64,000 nt of DNA from Druceiella hillmani (taxonomy: Eukaryota; Arthropoda; Insecta; Lepidoptera; Hepialidae): positions 8,232,501 to 8,296,500 of the forward strand of contig JAYKKI010000009.1 in assembly GCA_039881145.1 (NCBI GenBank), read 5' to 3'. Of this stretch, positions 1 through 13,747 are shown piece by piece. Position 1 is the stretch's first letter. The number at the start of each line of letters is the position of its first letter. The notes under the pieces are model-generated. The model saw only the letters and a list, made by a program, of their open reading frames with translations. It was not told the origin of the DNA and searched no databases. The position numbers and the translations under genes are program-made.

Positions 1-345
1 ATGTAAATGTAAATGTAAATGTAAATGTAAATGTAAATGTAAATGTAAATGTAAATGTAAATGTAAATGTAAATGTAAATGTAAATGTAAATGTAAATGT
101 AAATGTAAATGTAAATGCAAATGCAAATGCAAATGTAAATGCAATTGCAAATGCAAATGCAAATGCAAATGTAAATGCAAATGCAAATGTAAATGTAAAT
201 GCAAATGCAAATGCAAATGCAAATGTAAATGTAAATGTAAATGTAAATGTAAATGTAATGTAATGTAAATGTAAATGTAATGTAAATGTAAATGTAATGT
301 AATGTAATGTAATGTTATGTAATTTATTGTAATGTAATTTATTGT
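1..345. repeat. (ATGTAA)n array with ATGCAA and AATGT variants
   Basis: A perfect ATGTAA hexamer array fills roughly the first 115 bases and is cut by the window edge, so its real length is unknown. It passes into a mixture of ATGTAA and ATGCAA units (about 116-225), then into AATGT pentamers mixed with hexamers. There is no coding content. Confidence 0.97.
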
Positions 346-600
346 AATGAAATTTACTGTAATGTAACGTAATGTAACGCAATGTAACGCAATGTAACGC
401 AATGTAACGTAATGTAACGTAATGTAACGTAATGTAACGTAATGTAACGTAATGTAACGTAATTTAACGTAATGTAACGTAATGTAGCGTAATGTAACGT
501 AATGCAACGTAATGTAACGTAAATGTAAATGTAATGTAAATGTAAATGTAATGTTATTGTAATGTAATTTACTGTAATGTAATGTAATGTAACGTAATAT
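346..600. repeat. AATGTAACGT decamer array
   Basis: Tandem copies of the decamer AATGTAACGT, that is AATGT alternating with AACGT, occupy about 360-520. A mixed AATGT/AATGTAA tail follows. The decamer looks like a higher-order unit made from two pentamer variants. Long open frames across it are translations of the repeat. Confidence 0.95.
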
Positions 601-815
601 AATATAATATAATGTAATACAATACAATACAATACAATACAATACAATACAATACAATACAATACAATACAATACAATACAATACAATACAATACAATAC
701 AATACAATACAATACAATACAATACAATACAATACAATACAATACAATACAATACAATACAATACAATACAATACAATACAATACAATACAATACAATAC
801 AATATAATATAATAT
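601..815. repeat. (AATAC)n pentamer array with AATAT edges
   Basis: A nearly perfect AATAC array of about 36 units runs from about 617 to 802, with AATAT units on both edges. Its minus-strand translations read as repeated YCIVL and are not a gene. Confidence 0.96.
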
Positions 816-3163
816 AATAATTTAATACACATTGAGTAATTCCTGTATTTCTGACGTTCAAATTTATGTTCGTTTCAGGACTAGATGGGCGCGAAAATTA
901 ATGTGCAGCCCGCGAAATCAGGGCCAACTCACGTCTGTATCTTTGCATTGACCCGCGAATAATAACGGAAAACCATTTCTTAAACGCCATTACAGGCTTA
1001 TAGAAAAAATATTGGAAAACAAAATTAATAGCAACGTTAGATGGATACATTATGCATATTAATGTTGCGTAATTAGATCGTAATTATAGGTCATCTGATA
1101 TATTTGTTCTCCAATTAAAATATCACTATACAAGTGGTCAAATTAAATTTACTTACTTTTGAAGTTTCCCTACAATAAAAATATAGTAAACCGCTTTGTA
1201 GTGTATACTGTAACAGAATATCATATAATTATTTCATGTGAAATGTTTGTTTTGAAATGTCTGTTATGTGAAATTATGACACTTTGCCACGAGGAAATAA
1301 AGAAATGTTTTGAAAATTTAATACTGAAAGAGAAGCAAGAAGATAATGGATATGGAATTGATATGAAATAATATGCTCGAATATTTACAACTTGAATAAA
1401 AACTGGTACGTGTGAATTATATTTAACTCGTACTACGAGAGTTTTATGTGTGTTTAAACATACATAAATACTAAAAAATATATTGTATATCTATGAAAAT
1501 ATATGCAATATTAGTATTATTTTTCACCACTTAAATATTTGGCCATAATAAATCTAAGACACCTGAACATATCGCGAACACATCCAAAACTACCAAATTT
1601 AGAATCAATACTTTTTATAATTTAGCAGTTTTGTAGATGGAGTGGGGAGGCAAATATTTGTTGATATTTTAAACATATCTCTAGGTTCATCCTACATAAA
1701 TATATAAATAGTTTTCGAATTCTTATAACATACTCTTTCAAATTTTAATGATATCCTACAAGATGCATGAAATTAAAAAAAATGTAGAAATTTACTTACA
1801 TTCAATAAAATTGACCGAAATTTTTTTTATCGTTACTTCTAGATAGCTACGAGAATTAATTTCCTTTATTACTATACAAAACTTTATGTTTCAACGTCAA
1901 ACGCTTTCTGAAGAAAAATTAGATGTGGCTGTGTCATGGACACGGCCGTGTGTTGTACGTGAATACGTCTATATAACGGGTTATATTCTTTAAAAAAAAT
2001 ATTTTTATTCATGTATTTAGGATAAAAGCAAGGAAATAAATAATTATTGCGTTACAATAGCGTATAGGCCTACATTATAGATTTTTGATAATATTTTTTT
2101 ATTCTAACAACTTATTATATTCACTGTCACTACTTTAAACAAATATTTTATATACAATCGATAGATTTTGACGACAGCTGAGGATTAAAACTTAAACAAA
2201 TATCGTAGCCCTTCCGAATCAAAAGTTATACTAATTGCAAATCTCGATACGGAGCAAAATAATCTCAAAATGGGGGTGCTTTCCCCTCCACCGCGCGCGA
2301 TGCGTCATTGATTTCGCTTATCGTAATGAATTCTTTGATCCTTTAGCTATCCAGTGGTATAATTTAATTTTTAATGTAGAGGATAGATTCGAAACTGCAA
2401 CGCCAAACTTTATACCCCGATTTTGTTATCATTAGGTTTTTTGGATTGCCCCCGTATGGCAGCAAATTTAAAAACGTATTCACGTCAAAAGACTGTAACG
2501 AACGGGTAGAGAAGTTAAAGTGATATGTTGAAGTCAGACAGATATATTGAAGTCTGTTTCGGAGCACGCAGTGCGTGCCTGATCCCAATTTGATTGTTTT
2601 TTTCAAATTACTTGAAATAATAAACAATTTTTAGGTTAAAGACATATCCTAGAAATATGGCTTTTTAAAAGACAAATTCTATTTTGACAACGTATTAAAT
2701 ATCCCTTAAAATAAAAGAAATGCCTGATGTGTTTTTAATGATGATGAATTTTATTTAAGTGCAATAAAGAAAAATTGTTAAATATTAAAAGGGATATCAA
2801 AATAAACTCGAAAACCAGGTACTAGTTACACAAATTATATCAATGTTTTCTAACTTTCTATTTCACAGTATTCCCTATATTGCGAAAACAATGTTCATTA
2901 AACTTGTTATATTGCGAAATGAGAAAAAGAAACATGTAGTAAAATAAATCTCCTCTAAGGCGCGACAGTCACTGCAAGCCTTTTCAGTATGAAAAGCGCG
3001 ATAGAACTAATGTAATTGCGAGGTATATATTGCAAGCGAATATGTATAAAGACTATTTTCTTTCTCATATAAAAATAACGGAATAATGGGGTCGATCGGA
3101 ATAAGTTTTGAAAATTTTTAATATAATTTTCAAATTGTGCACCAATTTATATTTTGTTTTAAT
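816..3163. other. AT-rich stretch without a recognisable gene
   Basis: No domain, splice-flanked exon or repeat boundary is convincing here. A small GC-richer patch at about 2270-2320 and a near-palindromic CACGGCCGTG at about 1940 are the only local departures. Short ORFs at 1159-1371 and 2235-2435 have no recognisable features. Confidence 0.6.
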
Positions 3164-3639
3164 CTTATTCATTATTGAATATATTTGGCGTTAATTTTGT
3201 AGAAATTCATTATTCACAATTAAATGAAACTACGTGATGTAGTATTATTTCTACTTTCTTTAATTTCTTTACGACCTAGGTTTCGTTGTATTACAACATC
3301 TTCAGGTGGGATATTAGCAAAGATTCTTTTTTTTGTAATGGGTGTAAGATTATACTTTATGCACGTTTTGTTAAACCATATGCTTTGTACCGTCTTCCGA
3401 AATTTAATTCGGAGTCGACGGTACAATATCGCCAATGTAGTCAAATCGGCTGTTTTCAAGTATTGAATATATTTGGCGTTAATTTTGTAAAAATTAATTA
3501 TTCACAATTAAATGAAACTACGTGATGTAGTATTATTTCTACTTTCTTTAATTTCTTTACCACGACCTAGGTTTTAAATTAAAGAGATTAGAAATAATAC
3601 TATATCATGTAGTTTCATTTAATTGTGCTTATTCATTAT
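3164..3639 (-). mobile_element. Inverted-repeat retroelement copy A/B, possibly Penelope-like, with 12-bp TSD
   Basis: The element body is 3176-3627, flanked by the identical 12-mer CTTATTCATTAT at 3164-3175 and 3628-3639. It contains two direct copies of a block starting TTGAATATATTTGGCG (about 3175-3329 and 3465-3576) separated by about 135 bp, followed by an inverted partial copy of the same block. This resembles the rearranged pseudo-LTR units of Penelope-like elements. The minus strand has an open stretch (3220-3459) with a basic region, then WFNKTCIKYNLTP and IPPEDVVIQRNLGR, weakly resembling a Penelope N-terminus. A palindrome with arms TTGTACCGTC/GACGGTACAA lies at 3385-3426. The family assignment is inference; the repeat and TSD are seen directly. 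Confidence 0.6.
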
Positions 3640-4170
3640 ATTTATTAATAAATCTTTCAATGTAAAATAATATGTGTATCCATCCATTAAACGGATTTGT
3701 TTAAAATCGAACGGAGAAACTTGAAGGAATGTGGAAGAGCGTGAAGGCAACTTTCTAACATGTGGATGCTTAGCAATTAGGGATAGTTTAACTATTTTTT
3801 ACTCCAGTAAAGACTCGAAACTTTTCACTTTTTGTATTTATTTTATTATAACTTACAACCCTTTTTCTTTTTTTCACACAAACATTTAATTTTGTAGAGG
3901 TGAAGCTTCTTTGGGCACGATGGGAGTTAAACTTCAAAATCGAATTTCGTGCAACGTTTTTCATACGTTTTCAAACAAATTTAGTTGTAACGTCTCAATG
4001 TAACGAATCTATCGTAAGGAGGACGAAAAATAGTTACTTAACTAACAACGAAGAGTGATAGATGAGCACAACAGACAAAAGTCAACCAACAAAAACGGCG
4101 CTCACTCCTGCTGATATGTGCGTTATGTGTGTCAAAAGTAAACTGTCGAAACTTTATTTATTTAAGATTG
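3640..4170. other. AT-rich spacer, nothing recognised
   Basis: Separates two copies of the same inverted-repeat element. No ORF, exon-like block or tandem repeat was seen. Confidence 0.6.
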
Positions 4171-4340
4171 TTGAATATATTTGGCGATAATTTTATAAAA
4201 ATTCATTATTCACAATTAAATGAAACTACGTGATGTAGTATTATATCTACTTTCTTTAAGTTCTTTACCACGACCTAGGTTCCGTTGTATTACAACATCT
4301 TCAGGTGGGGTATTAGCAAAGGATCTTTGCTAACAGCCCA
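4171..4340 (-). mobile_element. Inverted-repeat retroelement copy C
   Basis: Begins TTGAATATATTTGGCGATAA and follows copy A closely through CCACGACCTAGGTTC and TTCAGGTGGGGTATTAGCAA. It then turns back on itself at the palindromic centre GCAAAGGATCTTTGC, leaving only a short right arm (CTTTGCTAACAGCCCA). No target duplication could be identified with confidence. Confidence 0.7.
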
Positions 4341-4610
4341 TTTATCTTGCCCATAAGTACGTTTGCAAATTTGAAGTGTAATCAGAGTGTTTCAGAAATA
4401 TATATCCAAGACTGTTAGCTGCTAATGACTTGAATTTCGTAATGCAAGTGTGTAATTTTAATTTGTTATGTGCTCTATGCGTTTCAATAGGTAGTAATAT
4501 TTACAGGTAATTAATATTTGTTGGTGAATTAGTTATTGTTTATATTTTAAGCAGTTATTTTACATTGAGCATAATACTTGTTACTTAGTTTTTATCCTCA
4601 CTTCTTTCTC

Positions 4611-4613
<3 letters not shown>

Positions 4614-4644
<31 letters not shown>
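4614..4644. repeat. (TC)n microsatellite
   Basis: An uninterrupted CT/TC dinucleotide run of about 24 bases with short imperfect edges. Confidence 0.95.
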
Positions 4645-4646
<2 letters not shown>

Positions 4647-5235
4647 CACTATGCTTCATAAACAAGGTTTATCGCCACAAGAAGTTTTATTTCTATCAGG
4701 TATACTGACTTGCAATAGCTTACTTTTTTTAATGTTAAACATGAAATGATTGATACGAATTACAATGTAATTATTTATTTAGATAAAATTGACGGAAAAT
4801 CAAAACGCAACTATGAGACGAATGCATCTATTTCATAAAAACTCAAAAAATTGAGCGGGTAAACGAGCAATTCTTTCATACCAAAAGTAAATTTAATTTC
4901 AATATTGTCACAAAATCATATACCTGTTATATCGTTCCGTGAAATGGAGTTGACGATTTGCGACACCACTATGTTTTAATTAAATCCTGTACTCACGGTT
5001 AGTTCACTTCAAAATCGCTTCGCAATATTCTTTTACGTCAGAAGCGCAGCGACAACTAACAATACTGGCACTTGACCTAACAAAAAAGAGGCCAAGAATT
5101 AATGATAAATAGTGTCATTAGCCTGTTTTGAACACTTTAAATACATGCATCTATAATCGGTATATAATATTTCGAAAGTTATTTTGTAATATTGTAACTA
5201 ATTTATCCCTTCTCAGAAGTAGCTCTTATTAACTG
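4645..5235. other. AT-rich spacer, nothing recognised
   Basis: Mixed composition with a somewhat GC-richer patch at about 4920-5090. No coding signature or repeat partner was found. Confidence 0.5.
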
Positions 5236-5374
5236 CGTGCTTACGTACGTGCGTGCCTGCTTGCGTGCCTGCTTGCGTGCTTGCGTGCGGGCGTGCGTGT
5301 GGGCATGCCTGTGTGCGTGCGTGCGTACGTGTGTGTGGGCGTGCGTACGTGCCTGCCTGCGTGCGTGTGTATGT
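5236..5374. repeat. GTGC/TGCG-rich tetranucleotide microsatellite
   Basis: A degenerate run of GTGC, CTGC, TGCG and GTGT units, strikingly GC-rich against its surroundings. The Cys/Arg-rich and His/Ala/Arg-rich ORFs crossing it (5203-5434, both strands) are translations of the repeat. Confidence 0.92.
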
Positions 5375-6120
5375 GTGTACAGATTCAAATTTAAACATAT
5401 AATGTTGGAATTAAAAGTAGGATACATTGAGTGATATTCTTATTTTCATCCTCCGTAATTTTTTTCAGAGTTCTGCCAATAAATGGTTAAAAAGAAACTC
5501 TTAAACATAGTTTCATCAAGTTTGTCACCGTAATCTTTCTATTTTTACAATTAAAACTTATTTTAAAGCAGATGCTTGGGAGCAGGCACGCCAGCCTCTT
5601 GGGTATATTTCAAATGGTTATGAAACAATGAGTGCGTATAGTCTATATAAAGATTTTTTCAATATCCGTCTTAATAGAAACTATTAAAAACTGTAAATAA
5701 ATAATTTATAATATATTTTAGTATTCGCAAACCCTTTTTAAAATGTTTTAACCATATGTTTCTCAATAAGGTTGTTAACAATCATACTTTATCTTGTACA
5801 GGTGTAATATACAAAACGATATTATAAACTCATGTAAGAAAACAGAACGGTCTTTTTTGTTTAAATTCTGAATGAATTTATGCACAGTTGTCGTCTGTGA
5901 CCTCATTCTTTGTAACGGTAAAAAAAAGAACAAATATGCCCGAAAGAGGTTAATTTAATTTTTTATTATAAAAATATCATGAGATCGAAATGCATTCTGC
6001 TGATGATTGTTAACGCCAAGCTCTTAAATGCATTATGTGAAAGAAAATATATTTAAATCATTATTAAATACGGACTCTTAAATTAAGTAATAAACTATGG
6101 CTTTATATAAACAGACGCGT
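5375..6120. other. AT-rich spacer, nothing recognised
   Basis: Low-complexity AT-rich sequence. No exon-like or repeat-like structure was identified. Confidence 0.55.
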
Positions 6121-6515
6121 TATACCAACACCTACTACAAGAGGAAACCGGAGGGCTTATGTCTCAAAAATGCTGTGAGCCAGGCAAATGAGGCCATCCA
6201 TATATTAAGATACCATCGTCGCAAGTGGTTCATTTTACAACTAATCACAAATGTGAATATAGCGTTTTTTATTTCTATATATTTTAGGTCTATATATTTT
6301 ATTTATAAAAGTTATTTAATTAATATGACGGATGAAAAATTTTTTTAATAACATTAGATAATATAATGTTCTTTAAAAAGAATTGTATTATTTTACAACT
6401 TGTCGTTCAAAATTACGGCGCGCGCATTTGGTTTGCAATGACCTCATTATAGTGACGCGAAAAGAGAGGGCTCCGGTCTTGTCTAGTAGTAGGTGTTGAT
6501 TATATTCATACTAAA
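6121..6515. repeat. Diverged inverted-repeat block, possible MITE
   Basis: The left edge CAACACCTACTAC (about 6128-6140) followed by AAACCGGAG recurs in reverse complement near 6470-6505 (CTCCGGTCTTG...GTAGTAGGTGTTG). A shared AATGAGG(C/T)CAT motif lies further inside both arms. The arms are clearly diverged and no TSD is obvious. A short plus-strand ORF (6097-6348) covers the left arm but has no recognisable domain. Confidence 0.45.
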
Positions 6516-6593
6516 TACGTCATAAAAATAACACCAGTATTAAACGTATACCATTAGAGCTAACTATATATTACAGTTTTGTATATTTATATG

Positions 6594-6998
6594 ATAACAG
6601 GAAATGTGTCTCATTTTAGTCGTAAATATTTCGTAAATATTAATAATAAAATATATAATTAAAATTAACTCTTCCCAACCTAGCGGTTGCTTGAGCGAGA
6701 CGCTAGTTGAATAAGGCTCGAAGATCCATTACACTATACGGAATCATTGTTGTTAAAAAGAGATAATCAAATGTTTAATATAATCAAATTCTAAGTTATA
6801 TGTCATTAACCGCCGACCGCTGACTAATGTGAACACTTGTATACGCCGGTTCACAAGTAAAAGCGTTTCTCTCTCTCGCTCTTATATAAAATTCAACTAT
6901 CGTCTCGCTCAAGCAAGCGCTAGGTTGGAAAGAGTTAATTTTAATTATATATTTTATTATTAATATTTACGAATAAAATGAGACATATTTCCTGTTAT
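6594..6998. repeat. About 405-bp inverted-repeat element with roughly 110-bp arms
   Basis: The left arm (6594-6712) and right arm (6893-6998) are reverse complements at high identity by eye. They share ATAACAGGAAAT, a TAATAATAAAATATATAATT segment, and CCAACCTAGCG...TTGCTTGAGCGAGACG. The loop is about 180 bp. The structure fits a foldback MITE. No transposase is present, and flanking duplications were not clear. Confidence 0.8.
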
Positions 6999-9479
6999 TC
7001 ACAGTTACTATATAATTTGTGACAGCATACAGGATGGCATTTTTAAATATTTTTTTAATACATTTGACAACTCGGAGTGACGTGAAGTTTCGACGATAGT
7101 GCACAATTAACCCAATTCTAGATAATTATCGTTCTTTTAAGTTCCCATTTTACAGCGCAAATAACGCATCTATGTATAAAATATCATTGAAAGTAAATAT
7201 ATAAAGCGTAACTAAATTTTGACTGCAGCAATCACTAACTGGTGATACGAAGCTGGTTATATAGATTCGAAATAAACGCAATTTTTTTTAGTTAAATGCA
7301 GGTGATTTAACAATTTATTGATTAAATTTAAATATTAGATTGTAACGCTAAACCGTAGATCAAAATATATACTAGTAAAAAGTCATCAGGATTAGGCAAA
7401 TTTGTGACATGTTTACTTTATTTTCCCGGTGTTGCACCATGTAATGATCATCAGTTCAGGGCTCTGAGGAACTATGTATAAAGACATCGGCAGCCCGGAA
7501 TTCCTCCAGAAAACCATGTCAGTTTTTTTTGTCAGTCATCATATTTTCACGCTGAAGATATATTGTTACCACCTACCGGATGTTTATATACAACATATTT
7601 TTTATAAAAACAAATCCCAATTTATTAGCCAATCCAACAAATTCGTTATAAACAGTTTTCGCTTAAAATGCCTGTGTAGCCACACTACTTAATATTTTCT
7701 TTTAGTATGAAGATCGTACTTTAATGTAAACAAACTTGTCGAGAATGAAAATACATTTCTGAATTAAAAAATAATCTCATTTATGCGGGTGCTCGAAGTT
7801 CAGATAAAATGAAGTAATATTATTTTTGCGAGTAAGTTTCTGTAAAAGTATTTGAACTCTGACTAAAGTTAATAAATTCGATGAAGGTAAGCATAGGTAA
7901 AAAATTGAAAATAAATCTTGGGTAATTTAATTTCTCTTCATCATTAATTGTGCAACAGCGTTTATGTTAAATTAATTACAATTTATAATGACAAAATGTA
8001 ATTAATTTTTATTATAACTGAATTTCACATAAATGTCAGGAAGTCTTGCACTTGTTCAAAAGGTGTTACAAATGTAAAGTATTGGCAAATGGCAAAACTG
8101 GTGAAGTCCAATTTGAGCAATAATTAATAATTTTTTCATGATATGATAATATGTGAAGGAAACTGTACCGAAAACCATCCTCATTATTGTTAAATTAAGG
8201 TTATATTTTGTTTTTATTTGATATAGTTTAAAACTTTTGCGTTTGCCTTCGAATGTATTAGGTTTCTATCTGTTAAAACCAGCCTACTTCAGTTGATGTA
8301 ACATTCAGACAGATTACAGCTGTATTGAAAATATACATTTTAACACCACAAACTAACAAAAATCGTTTTCTAGTTAACGAAAAATACTTGTCCGTATGAA
8401 AATAAGTTAGAAAATAATTTTTCCTTTAAAAACAAATTTCATGAATTCCTATATTATACGAAGAGATCGATTAGAAAGAAGCATATAGGCAAAATGTTTA
8501 TACCTAAAAAGTTTTCATTGAATTATCATTATTACTAACAACCTGAAATAGAAACACGGAACGTTTCTGTAGGGCCCGCGCCCAAAAAATACCGACTTGT
8601 TTGTATTTTCAGGGTTAGCAGATATTGTATTATACTAAATAATGAATACTCTTTAGCAATTTTACACAACATTGCTAAAGGGAATAATGGTTTTGTTTAT
8701 ATTAGCAATTATGCTTAGGTGTATAAAATACATTTTTAGATTAGGTTTATGACGCATTCACATTTATTTTTAAATATGTATTTCTCTCTCTGTCCACGAG
8801 TAAACTAAACTAATTATATGGAAATTGCTTTCTCGTATTACTAACCTCCACAAATAATTCTTATTATGAAGTATCTTATCTACTGAATATATCAGATATA
8901 CAGTAAAGTACGGAAGAAAGTAGTTAGTTTTAAATATAGGTAGAAAATTTTATTTATTTATTTATATTAAGTATTAATAGAAATTAAAATAGTAGTACTA
9001 CTCAAAACATTTCATTACTAAATTTGAACTCCAAATATGTGATTTCTACTCAGCATATATATGTACGCACTTGGGAGGTCGCTGTACTGAAATTATATTT
9101 TATCGGCTCTTTATTGTACCAATATTCGTAAAGTTGTTTATCTACACGTATTAAGGTACATTGACTTTCTTTTATCTCCGAGTATTTATATATTATCTCC
9201 TCTTCAACGAGTAAAAATATTTTAATAATATTTAACACGAAGGTCATTGAGGTTAAGAATATAAAATCACGAACTGTTCAGATTGTAGGCGTGTTTATTG
9301 GAAGCGCTCTAGGAAGCTTTATATTATTTGATAGCACAGAGATTTATAAGTTTTAGGGTCTAAATATTTTTGAAACGAGTATAAGATGAGTACTTGTTAT
9401 CAGGTGTAGAATGCGTTATAACACAGTAGAAGCTCAGGTAGCGAATACGGAATGTATTTTCGTGATTTTATACGCTCTT
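6999..9479. other. AT-rich stretch, one weak exon-like patch
   Basis: Mostly featureless. At about 7461-7518 a 58-bp GC-balanced patch follows CATCAGTTCAG and ends before GTCAGT, with one frame open across it. This could be a micro-exon, but length and context are too weak to call it. Nothing else is recognisable. Confidence 0.35.
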
Positions 9480-9784
9480 TTGTAAGCCAAAGGTAAGGTT
9501 CAAACTAGAGACGGCAATACACACAACTTGAGACAGCGCGAAAGAGACGGGCTATCGCCAAGTGAGACAGCACATACGCCCGACACTGAGGGATGAACAA
9601 AACGACCCCCACCACTGACGCATTTCGCAGTTTGCCACCGACCGTCTTAGAAAGCAGAGAAGAGCTCTCCGCGCGCCGTGCTGGGTGCTGGGTTCTGTCG
9701 CTCGAATCGAGGCGTTGCGATACGCTTCACCGCTGAAGGTGCCATAGAGGATGATGTTTCCACTATTTGACCCGAGGAGTTGTA
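9480..9784 (+). promoter_or_regulatory. GC- and CpG-rich leader, candidate promoter/5' UTR
   Basis: About 300 bp with many CpGs (for example TCCGCGCGCCGTGCTGGG) in otherwise very AT-rich DNA, immediately upstream of a signal-peptide-like reading frame. This fits a 5' UTR and core promoter of an insect gene. No TATA box is evident. An 83-codon minus-strand frame (9552-9803) covers the same block, but GC-rich sequence has few stops, so that frame is not taken as a gene. Confidence 0.4.
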
Positions 9785-9868
9785 ATGCGCGAGATGCAGC
9801 CATTGTTTACCGCGTGTTGGCTATTATTTGGCATTGTCTTATTTCAAATGTGTGGCCCTCGTTGTTTG
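9785..9868 (+). CDS. Candidate first coding exon with signal peptide
   Basis: The frame opens at ATG 9785, with a second ATG at 9794. It encodes a short polar start, then the hydrophobic stretch LFTACWLLFGIVLFQM and a Cys-containing tail (CGPRCL), the layout of a secretory signal peptide. A possible splice donor follows immediately (TTG|GTATCT, GT at 9869-9870), giving 28 codons ending in phase 0. The frame stays open to about 9961, but codon content becomes AT-rich and random-looking beyond the donor. The GC-rich leader upstream supports a real 5' exon. I do not recognise the protein. Candidate classes are any secreted or membrane protein with a long first intron. The donor is only fair, and no downstream exon has been linked securely. 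Confidence 0.4.
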
Positions 9869-12133
<2,265 letters not shown>

Positions 12134-12400
12134 ATTTTCCATATTTGCCTGTTGTAGTCGTTTCTTACTTGAGGTCAGTTTTAAACTTTTCCAAATGTGT
12201 CATGTTGAATACCAGAATATTTCGTAGAGTATGGCCCAGGTAATTGTTACTATTATGAAATTTCTGTAGCTATTTTCTGTGGTTTCACTCGCGTAAACAT
12301 TATAGCGTCCGCAATTTCCATGTGTGGTGAAATTTGAAACTTTCCGACAAAATAATTTCTCTCAGCATCGCGTCATCCATAGCTCTCCATGACTGTTCAT
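12134..12400 (+). repeat. Left arm of a 1.9-kb inverted repeat
   Basis: About 267 bp that recurs in reverse complement at 13748-14014, close to 90% identical by eye. Shared segments include CATGTTGAATACCAGAATAT, TCGTAGAGTATGGCCCAGGT and CTCTCAGCATC. Neither arm carries a sustained ORF. The arms may be two opposed insertions of one short element or the termini of a foldback. Confidence 0.88.
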
Positions 12401-13747
12401 AATATACGGAAAATATATATAATTTACGGATACAGATACAGATATATATATATATTTATTTATTTTGTTCAATTATTATTAATTTATCCCAAAAATCGAA
12501 GTTGGTGTCATGACAAAGAACACATATATTAAGTTAATTATTAACGTTAGTCAGTTGTCAAATTACACTATATTGATTTCATAATTATGCAGGGATGATT
12601 TACGTGAGTGAACATGACACAACTGCATCAAATGATTAGTAATTGAATACATTTTAACAGAATCTAGTCTATATTATCACTAGACCCATTATAATCAACA
12701 AAATTATACTCTCATTACTTCAGTTGTTGTCAAAAGTGGTTTCACAAAGGCTCTTTCAATTTCAGTTTTATATATTATATTACATACACGGAAACATAAT
12801 AACAATACCAGTCTAAAGTATTATAATTTTAATAGACATTAAAAACTTAAATTTATTAGAATGGAATTACTTATATTAAAAGTAAATTTATTAATAGATA
12901 TTAGCGTCGGATGACGCTTCGTTGCGCTTACATTCGTCACGTACATTATCGTTTTTTGTACCGTTTTCTTGAATTTGTATTATATTATAGGAATTTGTAT
13001 GTATATATATATATATATATATACCCATAATATAATATAATATATAAATAATCCGAAGTAGGTAAGGCAATGGCGAATACCCCAAAATCTGTGTATATTT
13101 GTGTATACAAAAAAACTCAAAGAAATCCGCAGTTAATCACAAAAAACACACAAGCATCTCGGCATTTAAATATAAGAATAACATTGAAAGGAACCCTTTT
13201 TCAGTTGAGACATATTAAGTATGGAAAGTAATCAATTCGCCCAGGTAATTTCAATCGAACGTAAAATTATTTCAGAATGAGGTATAGTTCCGCCTTCATT
13301 CTTTATGTGTCCAAAATTCTTCATTTTTAATACATTTTAGATAATAATATTAATTAATTTAATTTTTTTTTTTAAATTTCCAATAATCTTTATGTTATAT
13401 TTTGCAATCAATATTTTGGTCACAGGAAATACGGATCTATATAATGAAACCTGATAGTTTTTGTATGTTTTCGAATTACTAATTTAATCATAAATATCTC
13501 TAACTTTCTGCAATAATTTGAGAATTCGGCACTTACATTAGAAAATTGTAATGGATTCTCAACTTTTATTATTTAACTTCACGCTAGGACATAATAATTG
13601 CAACATGTATTACAAAGCTTTCGTAAACGTTTATGCGGTGAATAAGCATGTGAATACCCTTGTAGTGAACGTTCGTCTTGTATGTAACAGATATTTTTCC
13701 CGTAAATTTCAGATATGTATTGATATACATGAGCCATTTTCTTGACC
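12401..13747. other. Spacer of the 1.9-kb inverted repeat
   Basis: AT-rich, with a short (AT)n at about 13001-13022 and a small hairpin AGCGTC/GACGCT at 12902-12917. No transposase-like ORF was found in the loop. Confidence 0.55.

Noticed and set aside
354..832. Two minus-strand ORFs rich in YCIVL repeats
   Set aside because: They are translations of the AATAC and AATGTAACGT arrays, not genes.
3176..3627. Hammerhead ribozyme in the Penelope-like element
   Set aside because: I looked for the CUGAUGA...GAAA core on both strands. GTGATG next to GAAAC is present but does not make the required core.
5203..5434. Cys/Arg/Ala-rich and His/Thr/Arg-rich ORFs on both strands
   Set aside because: Six-frame translation of a GTGC/TGCG microsatellite; all frames are open because the repeat lacks stops.
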